A stretch of 53,226 nucleotides of DNA, taken from NCBI RefSeq assembly GCF_000425625.1, contig NZ_KE384412.1, positions 55,080 to 108,305 of the forward strand, in the 5' to 3' direction. The DNA comes from Stutzerimonas azotifigens DSM 17556 (GTDB lineage Bacteria > Pseudomonadota > Gammaproteobacteria > Pseudomonadales > Pseudomonadaceae). This document shows, in pieces, positions 1 through 12,637 of the stretch; the stretch's first letter is position 1, and each line of letters starts with the position of its first letter. Under the pieces are notes generated by a model, which saw only the letters and a list, made by a program, of their open reading frames with translations, ran no database searches and had not been told where the DNA came from. The position numbers were made by a program, and so were the translations under genes.

Positions 1-225
1 CGGCTGAGATGTCGCCGCGAGCGCGCGCCTCCCGCAGGATTCGGTGGGCACCGTCTGCTTTCGTGGGAGGCCCGCCCTCGGGGCGATGCTCTTGCCGGTG
101 CTGGATGAGGAGTTCGTTGGGCTTCGCTGTGCTCAGCCCAACCTACCGGTTGTGGCGTGGCGCCGTAGGTTGGGTTGAGCCGCGCAGCGGCGAAGCCCAA
201 CGAATGGCAGGCGTTCAGCCGGACA
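1..225. repeat. REP/BIME repeat cluster
   Basis: No gene is seen here. Two REP families occur as inverted pairs. Family A (core GTGGGAGG..GCCCTCG) is at 61-89 with an opposite-strand copy at 11-37. Family B (core TAGGTTGGGTTGAGC ... GAAGCCCAACG) is at 165-202 with an opposite-strand copy at 115-146. Such head-to-head pairs are typical of bacterial interspersed mosaic elements; the same two families recur elsewhere in the window. Confidence 0.75.
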
Positions 226-543
226 TCAGAACTTCATGTCGGACAGACGCCAGACGTCGAACGCCGGTGTCTCGTAGGGATGGGCCTTCTTCATGGCCTT
301 GACCACGTCGTGGATGAGTTCGTCGGCGACCACCAGCTCGACCTTCCACTCGGCGACCTTCTGCACCTGCCCGAGCTGCCCGAGATAGGGCTGGCTGCCC
401 TCGAGCGGACGGTACTGGCCCTGGCCGAGCACCTGCCAGCAGCAGTTGTCATAGGCGCCGATACGGCCGGCACCGGCGGCGAACACTGCCTTCTTGACAT
501 CTTCCAGATGGGATTCCGGCACATAGAAGCACAGCTTGTACAT
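226..543 (-). CDS. YqfO/NIF3 C-terminal-like (CutA-fold) protein
   Basis: A 105-residue protein starting MYKLCFYVPESHLEDVK and containing AGRIGAYDNCCWQ and ending in a PYETPAFDVW motif. This is the pattern of the stand-alone YqfO/NIF3-middle-domain family, a small CutA/PII-like alpha-beta fold of unknown biochemical role. The ATG at 543 is preferred over a TTG at 555 because GGAG lies about seven bases upstream of it. It is downstream of purL on the same strand, separated by a perfect hairpin. Family assignment is good; no reaction can be given. Confidence 0.85.
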   Translation of the reverse strand: MYKLCFYVPESHLEDVKKAVFAAGAGRIGAYDNCCWQVLGQGQYRPLEGSQPYLGQLGQVQKVAEWKVELVVADELIHDVVKAMKKAHPYETPAFDVWRLSDMKF

Positions 544-684
544 CGAGGTCTCCAAGTCGAGGGTGCCAACAGGTCAGAGCCTGCGGCGTGCGGCATCAAT
601 TTGCCATAACGCGATGACAAGTAAATACGGGCCGCAGTGAATCCTTGGACCTTGCGCACGGAAAGCGTTCGCCCTGCCCCTCGG

Positions 685-716
685 CAATGTGCCGGACCGT
701 GAGGTCCGGCACATTC
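685..716. terminator. Perfect hairpin between purL and yqfO-like gene
   Basis: AATGTGCCGGACC (686-698), loop GTGA, then the exact reverse complement (703-715) gives a 13-bp perfect stem 26 bases after the purL stop. There is no T-run on either side, so it could be a weak terminator, an mRNA-stabilising structure or a protein-binding palindrome. Confidence 0.5.
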
Positions 717-741
717 GGGCGGCGGGTAAGCCTTGCCGGGT

Positions 742-3700
742 TCAGCCGACCCACACCCGCGCGTTGCGGAACATGCGCATCCAGGCGCCGTCTTCCTGCC
801 AGTCATCCGGGCGCCAGGAGTTGGTCACGGCGCGGAACACCCGCTCCGGGTGCGGCATCATGATGGTCACCCGGCCGTCGCGGGTGGTCAGGCCGGTGAT
901 GCCGCGCGGCGAGCCGCTGGGGTTGGACGGGTAGCGTTCGGTGACCTTGCCGTGGGTATCCACCAGGCGCACCGCGACGCAGCCGGACAGGTCGGCCTCG
1001 AGCAGGGCTTCCTCGCTCTCGAACTCGGCATGCCCCTCACCGTGGGCGATGGCGATCGGCATGCGCGAGCCGGCCATGCCCTGCAGGAAGATCGACGGCG
1101 ACTCCTGGATCTGCACCATGGCCACGCGCGCCTCGAACTGCTCCGAACGGTTGCGCACGAAGTGCGGCCACATGTCGCTGCCCGGAATCAGCTCGTGCAG
1201 GTTCGACAGCATCTGGCAGCCGTTGCAGATGCCCAGGCCGAAGCTGTCCTTGCGCTCGAAGAAGGCGCTGAAGGCCTCGCGGGCGCGGCTGTTGAACAGG
1301 ATCGACTTGGCCCAGCCCTCGCCGGCACCGAGCACGTCGCCATAGGAGAAGCCGCCGCAGGCGACCAGGCCCTTGAAGCGGTCGAGGGTGACGCGCCCGG
1401 CGAGGATGTCGCTCATGTGCACGTCTACCGCGGCGAAGCCGGCACGATCGAAGGCCGCAGCCATCTCGGTCTGGCCGTTGACGCCCTGCTCGCGGAGGAT
1501 CGCCACCTGCGGCCGCACGCCGGTCTTGATGTAGGGCGCGGCGACGTCCTCGTTGACGTCGTAGCCAAGCTTGACCGTCAGGCCGGGGTTCTCCTCGTCC
1601 AGCAGCAGCTCGTACTCCTCGTCGGCGCACTCGGCGTTGTCGCGCAGGCGCTGGATGCGGTAGCTGGTTTCGGCCCACTGGCGCTGCAATTCGCGGCGGT
1701 CGGCAGCGAACACTTCCTGGTCCTCGAAGAGGATGCGCACGTGGCCGTTGTTGACCGGCTGGCCGAGCACCGTGACGCAGTCGGCCAGACCCGCGGCGCT
1801 GAACTGCGCCAGCACTTCCTCGGTGTCGTCCTGGCGCACCTGCAGCACGGCGCCGAGTTCCTCGTTGAACAGCAGCGCGGCGATTTCCTCGCGGCCGTGC
1901 ACCAGCCCGTCGAGGTTCAGGTTCAGCCCGCAGTGCCCGGCGAAGGCCATCTCCAGCACGGTGGTCAGCAGGCCGCCGTCGGAGCGGTCGTGGTAGGCGA
2001 GCAGCTTGCCGTCGCCGTTGAGGCCCTGGACCACGGCGAAGAAGGCCTTGAGGTCCTCGGCGTCGTCGACGTCCGGCGCCTGGCGGCCGAGCTGGCCGTA
2101 GACCTGGGCGAGGATCGAGCCGCCCATGCGCTGCTGGCCACGGCCGAGGTCGATGAGGATCAGGTCGGTCTCGCCCTTGTCCAGCCGCAGCTGCGGCGTG
2201 AGGGTGCCGCGCACGTCGCTGACCGGGGCGAAGCCGGAAACGATCAGCGACAGCGGCGAGGTGACGCTCTTGTCGGTGCCCGCCTCGTTCCAGCGGGTCT
2301 TCATGGACATCGAGTCCTTGCCCACCGGGATGGTGATGCCGAGCGCCGGGCACAGCTCCATGCCGACCGCGCGCACGGTGTCGTACAGGCGCGCATCCTC
2401 GCCCGGGTGGCCGGCGGCGGCCATCCAGTTGGCCGACAGCTTGATGTCGCCGAGCTTGCCGATCGGCGCGGCGGCCAGGTTGGTCAGCGTCTCGCCGATC
2501 GCCATGCGCCCGGAGGCCGGCGCGTCGAGCAATGCCAGCGGCGTGCGCTCGCCCATCGCCATCGCCTCGCCGGTATAGACGTCGTAGCTGGTGGCGGTCA
2601 CCGCGCAGTCGGCCACCGGCACCTGCCAGGGGCCGACCATCTGGTCGCGCACCACCTGACCGGTGATGCTGCGATCGCCGATGGTGATCAGGAAGCTCTT
2701 GCTGGCCACCGCGGGATGATGCAGCACACGCGAGATGGCCTCGGCCAGTTCCACCTGCGCGGGATCGAAATCGTCGCCGGGCAGGGTTTCGCGCACGGCG
2801 CTGCGGTGCATGCGCGGCGGCTTGCCGAGCAGCACTTCCAGCGGCATGTCCACCGGATCGTTGCCGAAGTGGCTGTCGGAGACGGTCAGGTGCGGCTCGG
2901 CGGTGGCTTCGCCGACCACCGCGAAGGGGCAGCGCTCGCGCTCGCAGATGGCCTTGAAGCGCTCGAAGTCGGCGGCGTCGACCGACAGCACGTAGCGCTC
3001 CTGCGACTCGTTGCACCAGATCTCGTGCGGCGCCATGCCCGGCTCGTCGTTGGGGATGTTGCGCAGCTCGAAGCGGCCGCCGCGGCCGCCATCGCTGACC
3101 AGTTCGGGGAAGGCGTTGGACAGGCCGCCGGCGCCGACGTCGTGGATGAACTTGATCGGGTTCTGCTCGCCGAGCTGCCAGCAGCGGTCGATGACTTCCT
3201 GGCAGCGACGCTCCATTTCCGGGTTGTCGCGCTGCACCGAGGCGAAATCCAGGTCCGCCGCGCTGGCGCCGGTGGCCATCGACGAGGCCGCGCCGCCGCC
3301 GAGGCCGATCAGCATCGCCGGGCCGCCGAGCACGATCAGCTTGGCGCCGACCGAGATCTCGCCCTTCTGCACGTGGCCCTCGCGGATGTTGCCCATGCCG
3401 CCGGCGAGCATGATCGGCTTGTGGTAGCCACGCACTTCCTCGCCGCGCGGCGTCCGCACCGACTGCTCGAAGGTGCGGAAGTAGCCGTTGAGCGCCGGAC
3501 GACCGAACTCGTTGTTGAACGCGGCGCCGCCGAGCGGGCCTTCGATCATGATATCCAGCGGGGTGACGATGCGCTCGGGCTTGCCGTAGGGCTTCTCCCA
3601 GGGCTGCTCGAAGCCGGGGATGTTCAGGTTGGAGACGGTGAAGCCGGTCAGGCCGGCCTTCGGCTTGGCGCCGCGGCCGGTCGCGCCCTCGTCGCGGATC

Positions 3701-4638
3701 TCGCCGCCGGAGCCGGTGGAAGCGCCGGGAAAGGGGGCGATGGCGGTCGGGTGGTTGTGCGTCTCGACCTTCATCAGGATGTGCACCGGCTCGCGGCTGG
3801 CGGCGTACTGGCCGCTGGCCGGATCGGGGAAGAAGCGCCCGGCCTCCTGGCCGACGATCACCGCGGCGTTGTCCTTGTAGGCCGAGAGCACGCCTTCGCC
3901 GTGCATCTGGTAAGTGTTCTTGATCATGCCGAACAGCGACTTGTCCTGCGCCTCGCCGTCGATGTCCCAGCTGGCGTTGAAGATCTTGTGCCGGCAGTGC
4001 TCGGAGTTCGCCTGGGCGAACATCATCAGTTCGATGTCGTGCGGGTTGCGGCCCAGCCCCTGGAAGGCCTTGACCAGATAGTCGATCTCGTCGTCGGCCA
4101 GCGCCAGGCCGAGTTCGACGTTAGCCCACTCCAGCGCCGGACGCCCGCCGCCGAGCACGTCCACCGCGGTCAGCGGCCGGGGCTCGGCATGGCTGAACAG
4201 ATTGGCGGCGTCCTCGAAGCGCGCCAGCACCAGCTGGGTCATGCGATCGTGCAGCAGCGCCGAGGCTTCGGCGACGTCGGCCTCCGACAGCTCGCCCTCG
4301 AGGTAGTAGGCGATGCCGCGCTCGAGCCGCTGGATCCGGCCCAGGCCGCAGTTATGCGCGATGTCGGTGGCCTTGCTCGACCAGGGCGAGATGGTGCCGA
4401 AGCGCGGCACCACCAGCAGCAGACGGCCGGCCGGTTCCTGCACCGGCACGCTCGGGCCGTATTTCAGCAGCCGGGCGAGCACCTGCTGCTCGCCCTCCCC
4501 CAGCGCACCGGAGACCTCGGCGAAGTGAGCGAACTCGGCGTACAGGCCGCGAACCGCGGGCACCTTCTGGGTCAGTTGGGCCAGCAGTTTGCCGTGACGG
4601 AAGGCAGAAAGAGCGGGAGCGCCGCGCAGGATCAACAT
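742..4638 (-). CDS. purL: Phosphoribosylformylglycinamidine synthase
   Basis: A 1298-residue large single-chain FGAR amidotransferase, the usual proteobacterial length. It converts FGAR, glutamine and ATP to FGAM in cytosolic purine synthesis. The sequence shows the FGAM synthase segments [20 protein letters not shown], the [16 protein letters not shown] region and [13 protein letters not shown]. At the C-terminus is a class I glutaminase domain with nucleophile motif GICNGCQML and a late GEGHAEF histidine. The ATG at 4638 gives the expected start [15 protein letters not shown] very long antisense frame covers the gene and is a codon-bias shadow. Confidence 0.98.
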   Translation of the reverse strand: MLILRGAPALSAFRHGKLLAQLTQKVPAVRGLYAEFAHFAEVSGALGEGEQQVLARLLKYGPSVPVQEPAGRLLLVVPRFGTISPWSSKATDIAHNCGLGRIQRLERGIAYYLEGELSEADVAEASALLHDRMTQLVLARFEDAANLFSHAEPRPLTAVDVLGGGRPALEWANVELGLALADDEIDYLVKAFQGLGRNPHDIELMMFAQANSEHCRHKIFNASWDIDGEAQDKSLFGMIKNTYQMHGEGVLSAYKDNAAVIVGQEAGRFFPDPASGQYAASREPVHILMKVETHNHPTAIAPFPGASTGSGGEIRDEGATGRGAKPKAGLTGFTVSNLNIPGFEQPWEKPYGKPERIVTPLDIMIEGPLGGAAFNNEFGRPALNGYFRTFEQSVRTPRGEEVRGYHKPIMLAGGMGNIREGHVQKGEISVGAKLIVLGGPAMLIGLGGGAASSMATGASAADLDFASVQRDNPEMERRCQEVIDRCWQLGEQNPIKFIHDVGAGGLSNAFPELVSDGGRGGRFELRNIPNDEPGMAPHEIWCNESQERYVLSVDAADFERFKAICERERCPFAVVGEATAEPHLTVSDSHFGNDPVDMPLEVLLGKPPRMHRSAVRETLPGDDFDPAQVELAEAISRVLHHPAVASKSFLITIGDRSITGQVVRDQMVGPWQVPVADCAVTATSYDVYTGEAMAMGERTPLALLDAPASGRMAIGETLTNLAAAPIGKLGDIKLSANWMAAAGHPGEDARLYDTVRAVGMELCPALGITIPVGKDSMSMKTRWNEAGTDKSVTSPLSLIVSGFAPVSDVRGTLTPQLRLDKGETDLILIDLGRGQQRMGGSILAQVYGQLGRQAPDVDDAEDLKAFFAVVQGLNGDGKLLAYHDRSDGGLLTTVLEMAFAGHCGLNLNLDGLVHGREEIAALLFNEELGAVLQVRQDDTEEVLAQFSAAGLADCVTVLGQPVNNGHVRILFEDQEVFAADRRELQRQWAETSYRIQRLRDNAECADEEYELLLDEENPGLTVKLGYDVNEDVAAPYIKTGVRPQVAILREQGVNGQTEMAAAFDRAGFAAVDVHMSDILAGRVTLDRFKGLVACGGFSYGDVLGAGEGWAKSILFNSRAREAFSAFFERKDSFGLGICNGCQMLSNLHELIPGSDMWPHFVRNRSEQFEARVAMVQIQESPSIFLQGMAGSRMPIAIAHGEGHAEFESEEALLEADLSGCVAVRLVDTHGKVTERYPSNPSGSPRGITGLTTRDGRVTIMMPHPERVFRAVTNSWRPDDWQEDGAWMRMFRNARVWVG

Positions 4639-4711
4639 CGTCGGAACAGCCTCGGAAGGGGGATGGCGTGGGGCCGTGCATTCTAGCCCATCGCGGGCGT
4701 GGAGGCTAAGC

Positions 4712-4775
4712 AGGCTTGAAGGCTTGAAGGCTTGAAGGCTTGAAGGCTTGAAGGCTTGAAGGCTTGAAGGCTTGA
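4712..4775. repeat. Octamer tandem array (AGGCTTGA)x8
   Basis: Eight perfect head-to-tail copies of AGGCTTGA fill 64 bp, 73 bp upstream of the purL start codon and downstream of aapP. A single inverted copy (TCAAGCCTCAAG) follows at about 4800-4811, and CAGCC-rich variants (GTCCAGCCGTCCAGCC) at about 4875-4895. The motif is related to the heptamer array at 13400. Copy number is probably variable by slippage. Confidence 0.9.
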
Positions 4776-4812
4776 CAGGTTGGGTTATCCCAAGGGGCTG
4801 TCAAGCCTCAAG

Positions 4813-4907
4813 ACCTGAAAACCGACGGCAATCATCACCGGCTGGTACTCGCTGCGGCCCAGACGCGCGCCAGCCGTCCAGCCGTCCAGCCTCCAGCGGC
4901 TTCTCTA
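4813..4907. other. Region between the octamer array and aapP
   Basis: About 95 bases with no gene. It has CAGCC-rich direct repeats (CCAGCCGTCCAGCCGTCCAG, about 4870-4890) that look like degraded copies of the heptamer seen at 13400. Confidence 0.5.
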
Positions 4908-5672
4908 TCAATGCAATATCTGCCCCAGGAACAGCTTGGTCCGCTCGTTCTGCGGGTTGGTGAAGAACGCGTCCGGGGCGGCCTGTTCGACGATCTCGCC
5001 CTTGTCCATGAAGATCACCCGGTTCGCCACGGTGCGGGCGAAGCCCATTTCGTGGGTCACGCAGAGCATGGTCATGCCGTCCTCGGCCAGGCCGATCATG
5101 GTGTCAAGCACTTCCTTGACCATCTCCGGGTCGAGCGCCGAGGTGGGTTCGTCGAACAGCATGATCTTCGGCTTCATGCACAGCGCGCGGGCGATCGCCA
5201 CGCGCTGCTGCTGGCCGCCGGAGAGCTGGCCGGGGTACTTGCTGGCCTGCTCCGGGATGCGCACGCGCTCCAGGTAGCGCATGGCGATCTCCTCGGCCTC
5301 GCGCTTGGGCATCTTGCGCACCCACATCGGCGCCAGGGTGCAGTTCTGCAGCACGGTCAGGTGCGGGAACAGGTTGAAGTGCTGGAACACCATGCCGACT
5401 TCGCTGCGGATCGCCTCGATCTGCTTGAGGTCGCTGGTCAGCTCGTGGCCGTCGACCACGATGCGCCCCTGCTGGTGTTCCTCCAGCCGGTTGAGGCAGC
5501 GGATGGTGGTCGACTTGCCCGAGCCCGACGGGCCGCAGAGCACGATGCGCTCGCCCGCGGTCACCTGCAGGTTGATGTCCTTGAGTACATGGAACTGGCC
5601 GTACCACTTGTGCACGCTGTCCATGATGATGGCCGGCTGCGACGCGGCCGCTTGCTTGAGAGGTTCGTTCAT
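4908..5672 (-). CDS. aapP: General L-amino acid ABC transporter, ATP-binding subunit
   Basis: A 254-residue ABC ATPase that energises polar amino-acid import at the inner membrane. It has Walker [10 protein letters not shown], signature [14 protein letters not shown], Walker [14 protein letters not shown] and the H-loop in [10 protein letters not shown]. The start [10 protein letters not shown] at 5672 follows the aapM stop by only 8 bases and has an AGGAGCC ribosome site; the longer upstream open frame is unrelated sequence. It is the last gene of the minus-strand order aapJ-aapQ-aapM-aapP. The paralogous glutamate/aspartate system is the main alternative, but the permease sizes favour Aap. 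Confidence 0.93.
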   Translation of the reverse strand: MNEPLKQAAASQPAIIMDSVHKWYGQFHVLKDINLQVTAGERIVLCGPSGSGKSTTIRCLNRLEEHQQGRIVVDGHELTSDLKQIEAIRSEVGMVFQHFNLFPHLTVLQNCTLAPMWVRKMPKREAEEIAMRYLERVRIPEQASKYPGQLSGGQQQRVAIARALCMKPKIMLFDEPTSALDPEMVKEVLDTMIGLAEDGMTMLCVTHEMGFARTVANRVIFMDKGEIVEQAAPDAFFTNPQNERTKLFLGQILH

Positions 5673-5680
5673 GGTGGCTC

Positions 5681-6778
5681 CTAACGCTTGTGGCCGGTGT
5701 CCAGCTTGCGCTCCAGGTGCATGGAGTAGCGGGACATGCCGAAACAGAAAATCCAGTAGACGAGCGCGGCGAACACATAGCCCTCGGTCGACATGCCGAG
5801 CCAGGCCGGGTCGGTGGTCGCGCGCTTGATACTGTTGAGGAAGTCGAACAGGCCGATGATGATCACCAGGCTGGTGTCCTTGAACAGCGCGATGAAGGTG
5901 TTGACCAGGCCCGGGATGACCAGCTTCAGCGCCTGCGGCAGGATCACCAGGACCATGCTGCGCCAGTAGCCCAGGCCCATCGCCGCCGCCGCCTCGTACT
6001 GCCCCTTGGGAATGGCCTGCAGGCCGCCGCGCACGACTTCGGCGACGTAGGCCGCCTCGAAGAAGACGACCATCAGCATGGCCCGCAGCAGCTTGTCGAG
6101 GTTCATCTGCTCCGGCAGGAACAGCGGCAGCATCACCGAGGACATGAACAGCACGGTGATCAGCGGCACGCCGCGCCAGAACTCGATGAAGGTCACGCAG
6201 ATCACCCGGATCGCCGGCATGTCCGAGCGCCGCCCCAGGGCCAGCACGATGCCCAGCGGCAGCGCGCCGGCAATGCCGACCGCGGCGATGACGATGGTCA
6301 GCATCAGGCCGCCCCACTGGGTGGTGGGCACGGTGTCCAGGCCGAGGAAGCCGCCGTGCAGCAGCCAGTAGGCCAGCAGCGGATAGGCGATCAGGTAACC
6401 GATGCCGTAGCGCACCTTGTGCGGCATCGCCTTGAGGAACAGCGGTGCCGCCCCGACGATGGCCAGGATCGCCGCCAGGTCGACCCGCCAGCGCAGCTCC
6501 GCCGGATAGAAGCCGTACATGAACTGCGCGAAGCGGGTCTGGATGAACACCCAGCAGGCGCCCTCGCGGGTGCAGTCGGCACGCGTGCTGCCGCTCCAGT
6601 CGGCCTTGAGCAGGGCCCAGTCGACCAGCGGCGGCACGATCAGCCAGACCAGATAGAGGCCGAGCAGCGTCAGCAGCGTGTTGTACCAGGAGGAAAAGAG
6701 GTTGGCCCGCGCCCAGCCGAGCGCCCCGACACTGGTCGAGGGCGGCGGCAGATCGGGCTTGAAGGTATGTGACGTCAT
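5681..6778 (-). CDS. aapM: General L-amino acid ABC transporter, permease
   Basis: A 365-residue inner-membrane permease. The long N-terminal extension with extra membrane segments and a loop rich in charged residues is characteristic of AapM rather than of the roughly 220-residue HisM/GltK permeases. The C-terminal half carries the polar amino-acid permease domain with the EAA-type cytoplasmic loop [20 protein letters not shown]. The ATG at 6778 has AAGGAAGG upstream. It pairs with AapQ to form the membrane channel. Confidence 0.92.
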   Translation of the reverse strand: MTSHTFKPDLPPPSTSVGALGWARANLFSSWYNTLLTLLGLYLVWLIVPPLVDWALLKADWSGSTRADCTREGACWVFIQTRFAQFMYGFYPAELRWRVDLAAILAIVGAAPLFLKAMPHKVRYGIGYLIAYPLLAYWLLHGGFLGLDTVPTTQWGGLMLTIVIAAVGIAGALPLGIVLALGRRSDMPAIRVICVTFIEFWRGVPLITVLFMSSVMLPLFLPEQMNLDKLLRAMLMVVFFEAAYVAEVVRGGLQAIPKGQYEAAAAMGLGYWRSMVLVILPQALKLVIPGLVNTFIALFKDTSLVIIIGLFDFLNSIKRATTDPAWLGMSTEGYVFAALVYWIFCFGMSRYSMHLERKLDTGHKR

Positions 6779-6788
6779 GCTGCCTTCC

Positions 6789-7973
6789 TTAGCGCTCGAT
6801 CAGGGCGATGCGCTTGTTGTACCAGTTCATTAGCAGCGAGATGCTGATGCTGATGGCCAGATACACGCTCATGGTGATCGCCATGGTCTCGATGGCCTGG
6901 CCGGTCTGGTTGAGGACCGTGCCGGCGAACAGCGAGACCATGTCGGGATAACCGATGGCGGCGGCCAGCGAGGAGTTCTTCGCCAGGTTCAGGTACTGGC
7001 TGGTGAGCGGCGGAATGATCACCCGCAGCGCCTGCGGGACGACCACCAGGCGCAGGGTCTGCCCGGAGCGCAGGCCGAGCGAGCTGGCGGCCTCGGTCTG
7101 CCCGTGGCTCACCGACTGGATGCCGGCGCGCACCGTCTCGCCGATGAAGGCGGCGGTGTAGATCGACAGCGCCATGACGATGGACACCAGCTCCGGGATG
7201 ATCACCCAGCCGCCGCGGATGTTGAACCGCTGCAGCTCCGGGACCTGCCAGCTGAACGGCTGGCCGGCGACCAGCACGGCCAGCCCCGGCAGCAGGATCA
7301 GCAGCGCCACGCTGCTCCACAGCACCGGGAAGCGCTCGCCGGTGGCATGCCGCCGGGCACGCGCCCAGCGGTACAGCAGCAGCACGCCGGCCACGGCGAT
7401 CGCCAGGGCGACGAGGAAGGGCCACAGCCCCTCGCCCGCCGAGGGTGCCGGCATCTGCAGGCCGCGGTTGTTGAGGAAGAAGGCGTCCCACAGCGAGATG
7501 CTGTTGCGCGGGCCCGGCAGGGGCGCCAGCACCGCGAAATAGAAGAAGAAGATCGTCAGCAGCGGAGGGATATTGCGGAAGATCTCGATATAGACGGTGG
7601 CCAGTTGGCGGATCAGCCAGTTCGACGACAGCCGGGCGATCCCGAGGATGAAGCCGAGGATGGTCGCCAGCACGATGCCGATCACGCTCACCAGCAGGGT
7701 GTTGAGCAGGCCGATCCAGAACACGCGGCCGTAGCTGTCGCTTTCCGAATAGTCGATCAGGTGCTGGGAGATCCCGAAACCCGCCGCGTTGTTCAGGAAG
7801 CCGAAGCCGGACGTGATGCCCCTGTGGGCGAGGTTGGTCTGGGTGTTGTGGAACAGGTACCAGCCGAACGCGACCACCGCGACGACTGCAACGATCTGGA
7901 ACAGCCAGGCACGCGCCTTCGGGTCGCTGAGCAGCGAACGTCGGGCGGGCGTGGCGTCAAGGGTAGTACGCAT
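6789..7973 (-). CDS. aapQ: General L-amino acid ABC transporter, permease
   Basis: A 394-residue inner-membrane permease. It has an early transmembrane helix (WLFQIVAVVAVVAFGWYLF), a conserved NTQTNLAHRGI..FGFL segment typical of AapQ, and the EAA loop ETVRAGIQSVSHGQTEAASS in the C-terminal permease domain. The ATG at 7973 (MRTTLDATPARR) is preferred to the in-frame TTG one codon earlier. It lies ten bases before aapM and 95 bases after aapJ; two hairpins occupy the latter gap. Confidence 0.92.
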   Translation of the reverse strand: MRTTLDATPARRSLLSDPKARAWLFQIVAVVAVVAFGWYLFHNTQTNLAHRGITSGFGFLNNAAGFGISQHLIDYSESDSYGRVFWIGLLNTLLVSVIGIVLATILGFILGIARLSSNWLIRQLATVYIEIFRNIPPLLTIFFFYFAVLAPLPGPRNSISLWDAFFLNNRGLQMPAPSAGEGLWPFLVALAIAVAGVLLLYRWARARRHATGERFPVLWSSVALLILLPGLAVLVAGQPFSWQVPELQRFNIRGGWVIIPELVSIVMALSIYTAAFIGETVRAGIQSVSHGQTEAASSLGLRSGQTLRLVVVPQALRVIIPPLTSQYLNLAKNSSLAAAIGYPDMVSLFAGTVLNQTGQAIETMAITMSVYLAISISISLLMNWYNKRIALIER

Positions 7974-7990
7974 CAAAAGCCCCCACGCAA

Positions 7991-8062
7991 CGCAACCAGC
8001 ACAGAGACTGTGCCGGTTGCGTCTTCAACGGAATGTCAGGGCCGCCCGCAGACGGGGCGGCC
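7991..8062 (-). promoter_or_regulatory. Two hairpins between aapJ and aapQ
   Basis: Hairpin one (7991-8021) pairs CGCAACC-A-GCACAG with CTGTGC-C-GGTTGCG over the loop AGA. Hairpin two (8040-8062) pairs GGCCGCCC with GGGCGGCC. Neither has a T-run. Intercistronic hairpins after the binding-protein gene commonly protect its mRNA 3' end and lower permease expression; that role is inferred here. Confidence 0.6.
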
Positions 8063-8068
8063 TGGCGG

Positions 8069-9094
8069 TCAGCGCACCGGCGGTGCGTACTGGAGGCCGC
8101 CGTTGGTCCAGAGGGCATTGAGGCCGCGCTCGATCTTCAGCTCGCTGCCGGAGCCGATGTTCCGCTCGAAGATCTCGCCGTAGTTGCCAACCTGCTTGAC
8201 GATCTGCACCGCCCAGTCCTTGGGCAGCTTCAGATCCTTGCCGTACTCGCCTTCGGCGCCCAGCAGACGGGCGACGTCGGGGTTCTTGGTGCTCTTGGCG
8301 GTCTCTTCGACGTTGCTCGAATCGACGCCCAGTTCCTCGGCGTTGAGCATGGCGAACAGCGACCAGCGCACGATGTCGAACCATTCCTCGTCACCCTGGC
8401 GCACGGCCGGACCGAGCGGCTCCTTGGAAATGACTTCCGGCAGCACCACGTAGGCGTCCGGGTCGGCCAGCTTGATGCGCTGGGCGTACAGCTGCGACTG
8501 GTCGGAGGTCAGCACGTCGCAACGACCGGACTCCAGCGACTTGGCGCTTTCGTCGGAGGTGTCGTAGGTGATGGGGGTGTACTTGAGGTTGTTGGCGCGG
8601 AAGTAGTCGGACAGGTTCAGCTCGGTGGTGGTGCCGGCCTGGATGCAGACCGTGGCGCCGTCGAGCTCCTTGGCGCTCTTGACGCCGAGCTCCTTGTTCA
8701 CCAGGAAGCCCTGGCCGTCGTAGTAGGTCACGCCGGTGAAATTCAGGCCCATGGCCGCGTCGCGCGAGCTGGTCCAGGTAGTGTTGCGCGACAGCATGTC
8801 GACTTCGCCGGACTGCAGCGCGGTGAAACGTTCCTTGGCGGTCAGCGGGCTGTACTTCACCTTGCTGGCGTCGCCGAATACCGCAGCGGCGACCGCGCGG
8901 CACACATCCACATCGATTCCCTTGTACTGGCCCTCGGCGTCGGCATAGGAGAAGCCCGGCAGGCCGTCACTGATGCCGCACTGCACGAAGCCTTTGCTCT
9001 TCACCGCATCCAGGGTCGCACCCGCCTGGGCCAGCTCGCTGATACCGAGCACCGCTGCAGTGGACAGCACGGCCAGTGTGGATTTCATCTTCAT
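8069..9094 (-). CDS. aapJ: General L-amino acid-binding periplasmic protein
   Basis: A 341-residue periplasmic solute-binding protein. The signal peptide is MKMKSTLAVLSTAAVLGIS..AQA, with mature start near GATLDAVKSKGFVQCGISDG. The type II binding-protein family 3 fold shows the signature GFSYADAEGQYKGIDVDVCRA and the NTTWTSSRDAAMGLNFTGV strand, both typical of AapJ. The ATG at 9094 is chosen over upstream codons because GGAGG sits just before it and it begins the signal peptide. It is first in the operon, consistent with high expression. Confidence 0.95.
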   Translation of the reverse strand: MKMKSTLAVLSTAAVLGISELAQAGATLDAVKSKGFVQCGISDGLPGFSYADAEGQYKGIDVDVCRAVAAAVFGDASKVKYSPLTAKERFTALQSGEVDMLSRNTTWTSSRDAAMGLNFTGVTYYDGQGFLVNKELGVKSAKELDGATVCIQAGTTTELNLSDYFRANNLKYTPITYDTSDESAKSLESGRCDVLTSDQSQLYAQRIKLADPDAYVVLPEVISKEPLGPAVRQGDEEWFDIVRWSLFAMLNAEELGVDSSNVEETAKSTKNPDVARLLGAEGEYGKDLKLPKDWAVQIVKQVGNYGEIFERNIGSGSELKIERGLNALWTNGGLQYAPPVR

Positions 9095-10173
<1,079 letters not shown>

Positions 10174-10275
10174 AGCGGCCCCTGGCGGGCGCGGCGGCGC
10201 GGTGCGGTGCTTCGCCGCGCCCCGCTCTTGGATTACACTGGCGCGCGACCAATTTCGATCGATGAAGAGAAAGCC

Positions 10276-11706
<1,431 letters not shown>

Positions 11707-11714
11707 GGATTCGG

Positions 11715-11752
11715 AAACGAAAAAGCGAAGCGCCGGCTTCGCTTTTTCGTTT
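11715..11752. terminator. Strong bidirectional rho-independent terminator
   Basis: AAACGAAAAAGCGAAGC pairs perfectly with its complement across loop GCCG, giving a 17-bp stem that ends in GCTTTTTCGTTT on the plus strand and the same on the minus strand. It begins nine bases after the rhlB stop. Confidence 0.95.
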
Positions 11753-12014
11753 AGGGGCCACCGTTTTTGCTGAAGGTTCATGGCGCGAGCAGAAGGCTCG
11801 GAAGGGATTGGTGGGCTGAAGCGGAACGCCGCCCGCCCCCCCCCCCCACAGGGGCATGGCCTGGCTGTTGGAGGGTGGGCTTCAGCCCACCCTCCAGCGC
11901 AGGCGCGCCTTTTTCCGATTCCGGAACCGATGCGAACCCCTTCTCCTGATCTGACTCAATAAAGAAAAGGGCCGCCGGGCCCAGAGTAGAAGCTCACCCG
12001 GCAAGGAGAACCGT
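11753..12014. repeat. Repeat-bearing gap: poly-C run and REP palindrome
   Basis: No gene is supported. A run of 12 cytosines lies at 11836-11847. A perfect palindrome GGAGGGTGGGC-TTCA-GCCCACCCTCC lies at 11870-11895 and belongs to a family seen again at 44118, 44161 and 50456. The last 60 bases are the leader of the small membrane protein gene, with AAGGAGAA before its start. Confidence 0.75.
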
Positions 12015-12179
12015 ATGGAACCCTTCCTCAAGCTGCTGCTGATGATCGTCGCCGGCTTCGTCATCCTCGGCGTAGGCTTCAACTTCCGCGATCGTCCCTG
12101 GGGCATCGCCCTGCTCACGGTCGGTGCGGTGAGCATGTTCTCCCTGCTGTTCTACAAGCTGGCCCTCAGCTTCGGCTGA
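12015..12179 (+). CDS. Small two-helix membrane protein (54 aa)
   Basis: Translating from the ATG at 12015 gives 54 residues beginning MEPFLKLLLMIVAGFVILGV and ending in FYKLALSFG. Two hydrophobic segments (about 4-22 and 31-50) flank a polar, positively charged turn FNFRDRPWG, so a helical hairpin in the inner membrane is predicted. A consensus AAGGAGAA lies 5 bases before the start. It is isolated, convergent with moaE, and its stop is four bases from the moaE stop. Function is unknown; codon use is like its neighbours, which supports it being real. Confidence 0.8.
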   Translation: MEPFLKLLLMIVAGFVILGVGFNFRDRPWGIALLTVGAVSMFSLLFYKLALSFG

Positions 12180-12183
12180 GGTC

Positions 12184-12636
12184 TCAGCGCTGCCAGCGCT
12201 CGACCGCCTGCTGGTCGCTCGTGCGGCCTTCGACCCAGCGCGGCCCGTCGGGGGTGTCTTCCTTCTTCCAGAACGGCGCGCGGGTCTTCAGGTAGTCCAT
12301 GACGAAGCGGCAGGCGTCGAAGGCCGCGTCGCGGTGCGCGCTGGTCACGCCGACGAAGACGATGGGCGCGCCGGGCTCCAGTTCGCCGACCCGGTGGATC
12401 ACTTCCACGCCGAGCAGTGGCCAGCGCGCCTGCGCCTCGGCGACGATCCGCTCCAGTGCCTTCTCGGTCATGCCGGGGGCGTGTTCGAGGAACATCCCGG
12501 CCACCTCGCGTCCGTCGTTGAAGTCGCGCACGTAGCCGACGAAGACCGCCACCGCGCCGACCCCGAGGTTGGCCGCATGCAGGGCGCCGAGTTCGACGCC
12601 GGCGTCGAAGGCCTGGGGCTGTACCCGTATGCCCAT
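12184..12636 (-). CDS. moaE: Molybdopterin synthase catalytic subunit
   Basis: A 150-residue cytosolic large subunit of molybdopterin synthase. It transfers sulfur from MoaD thiocarboxylate to precursor Z (cPMP). Family motifs are present: GAVAVFVGYVRDFNDG near the N-terminus, VIHRVGELEPGAPIVFVGVTSAHRDAAFDACRF in the middle (given in part), and APFWKKE near the end with the active-site Lys. Its ATG at 12636 is one base after the moaD stop, so the two are translationally linked. Confidence 0.97.
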   Translation of the reverse strand: MGIRVQPQAFDAGVELGALHAANLGVGAVAVFVGYVRDFNDGREVAGMFLEHAPGMTEKALERIVAEAQARWPLLGVEVIHRVGELEPGAPIVFVGVTSAHRDAAFDACRFVMDYLKTRAPFWKKEDTPDGPRWVEGRTSDQQAVERWQR

Positions 12637-12637
12637 G

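Noticed and set aside
733..4686. 1317-aa plus-strand open frame opposite purL
   Set aside because: It is complementary to purL codons in a GC-rich gene; the low-complexity His/Ala/Gly/Arg composition is typical of shadow frames and purL itself is certain.
4712..4775. Octamer array as a possible CRISPR
   Set aside because: Units are 8 bp and adjacent, with no spacers and no cas genes.
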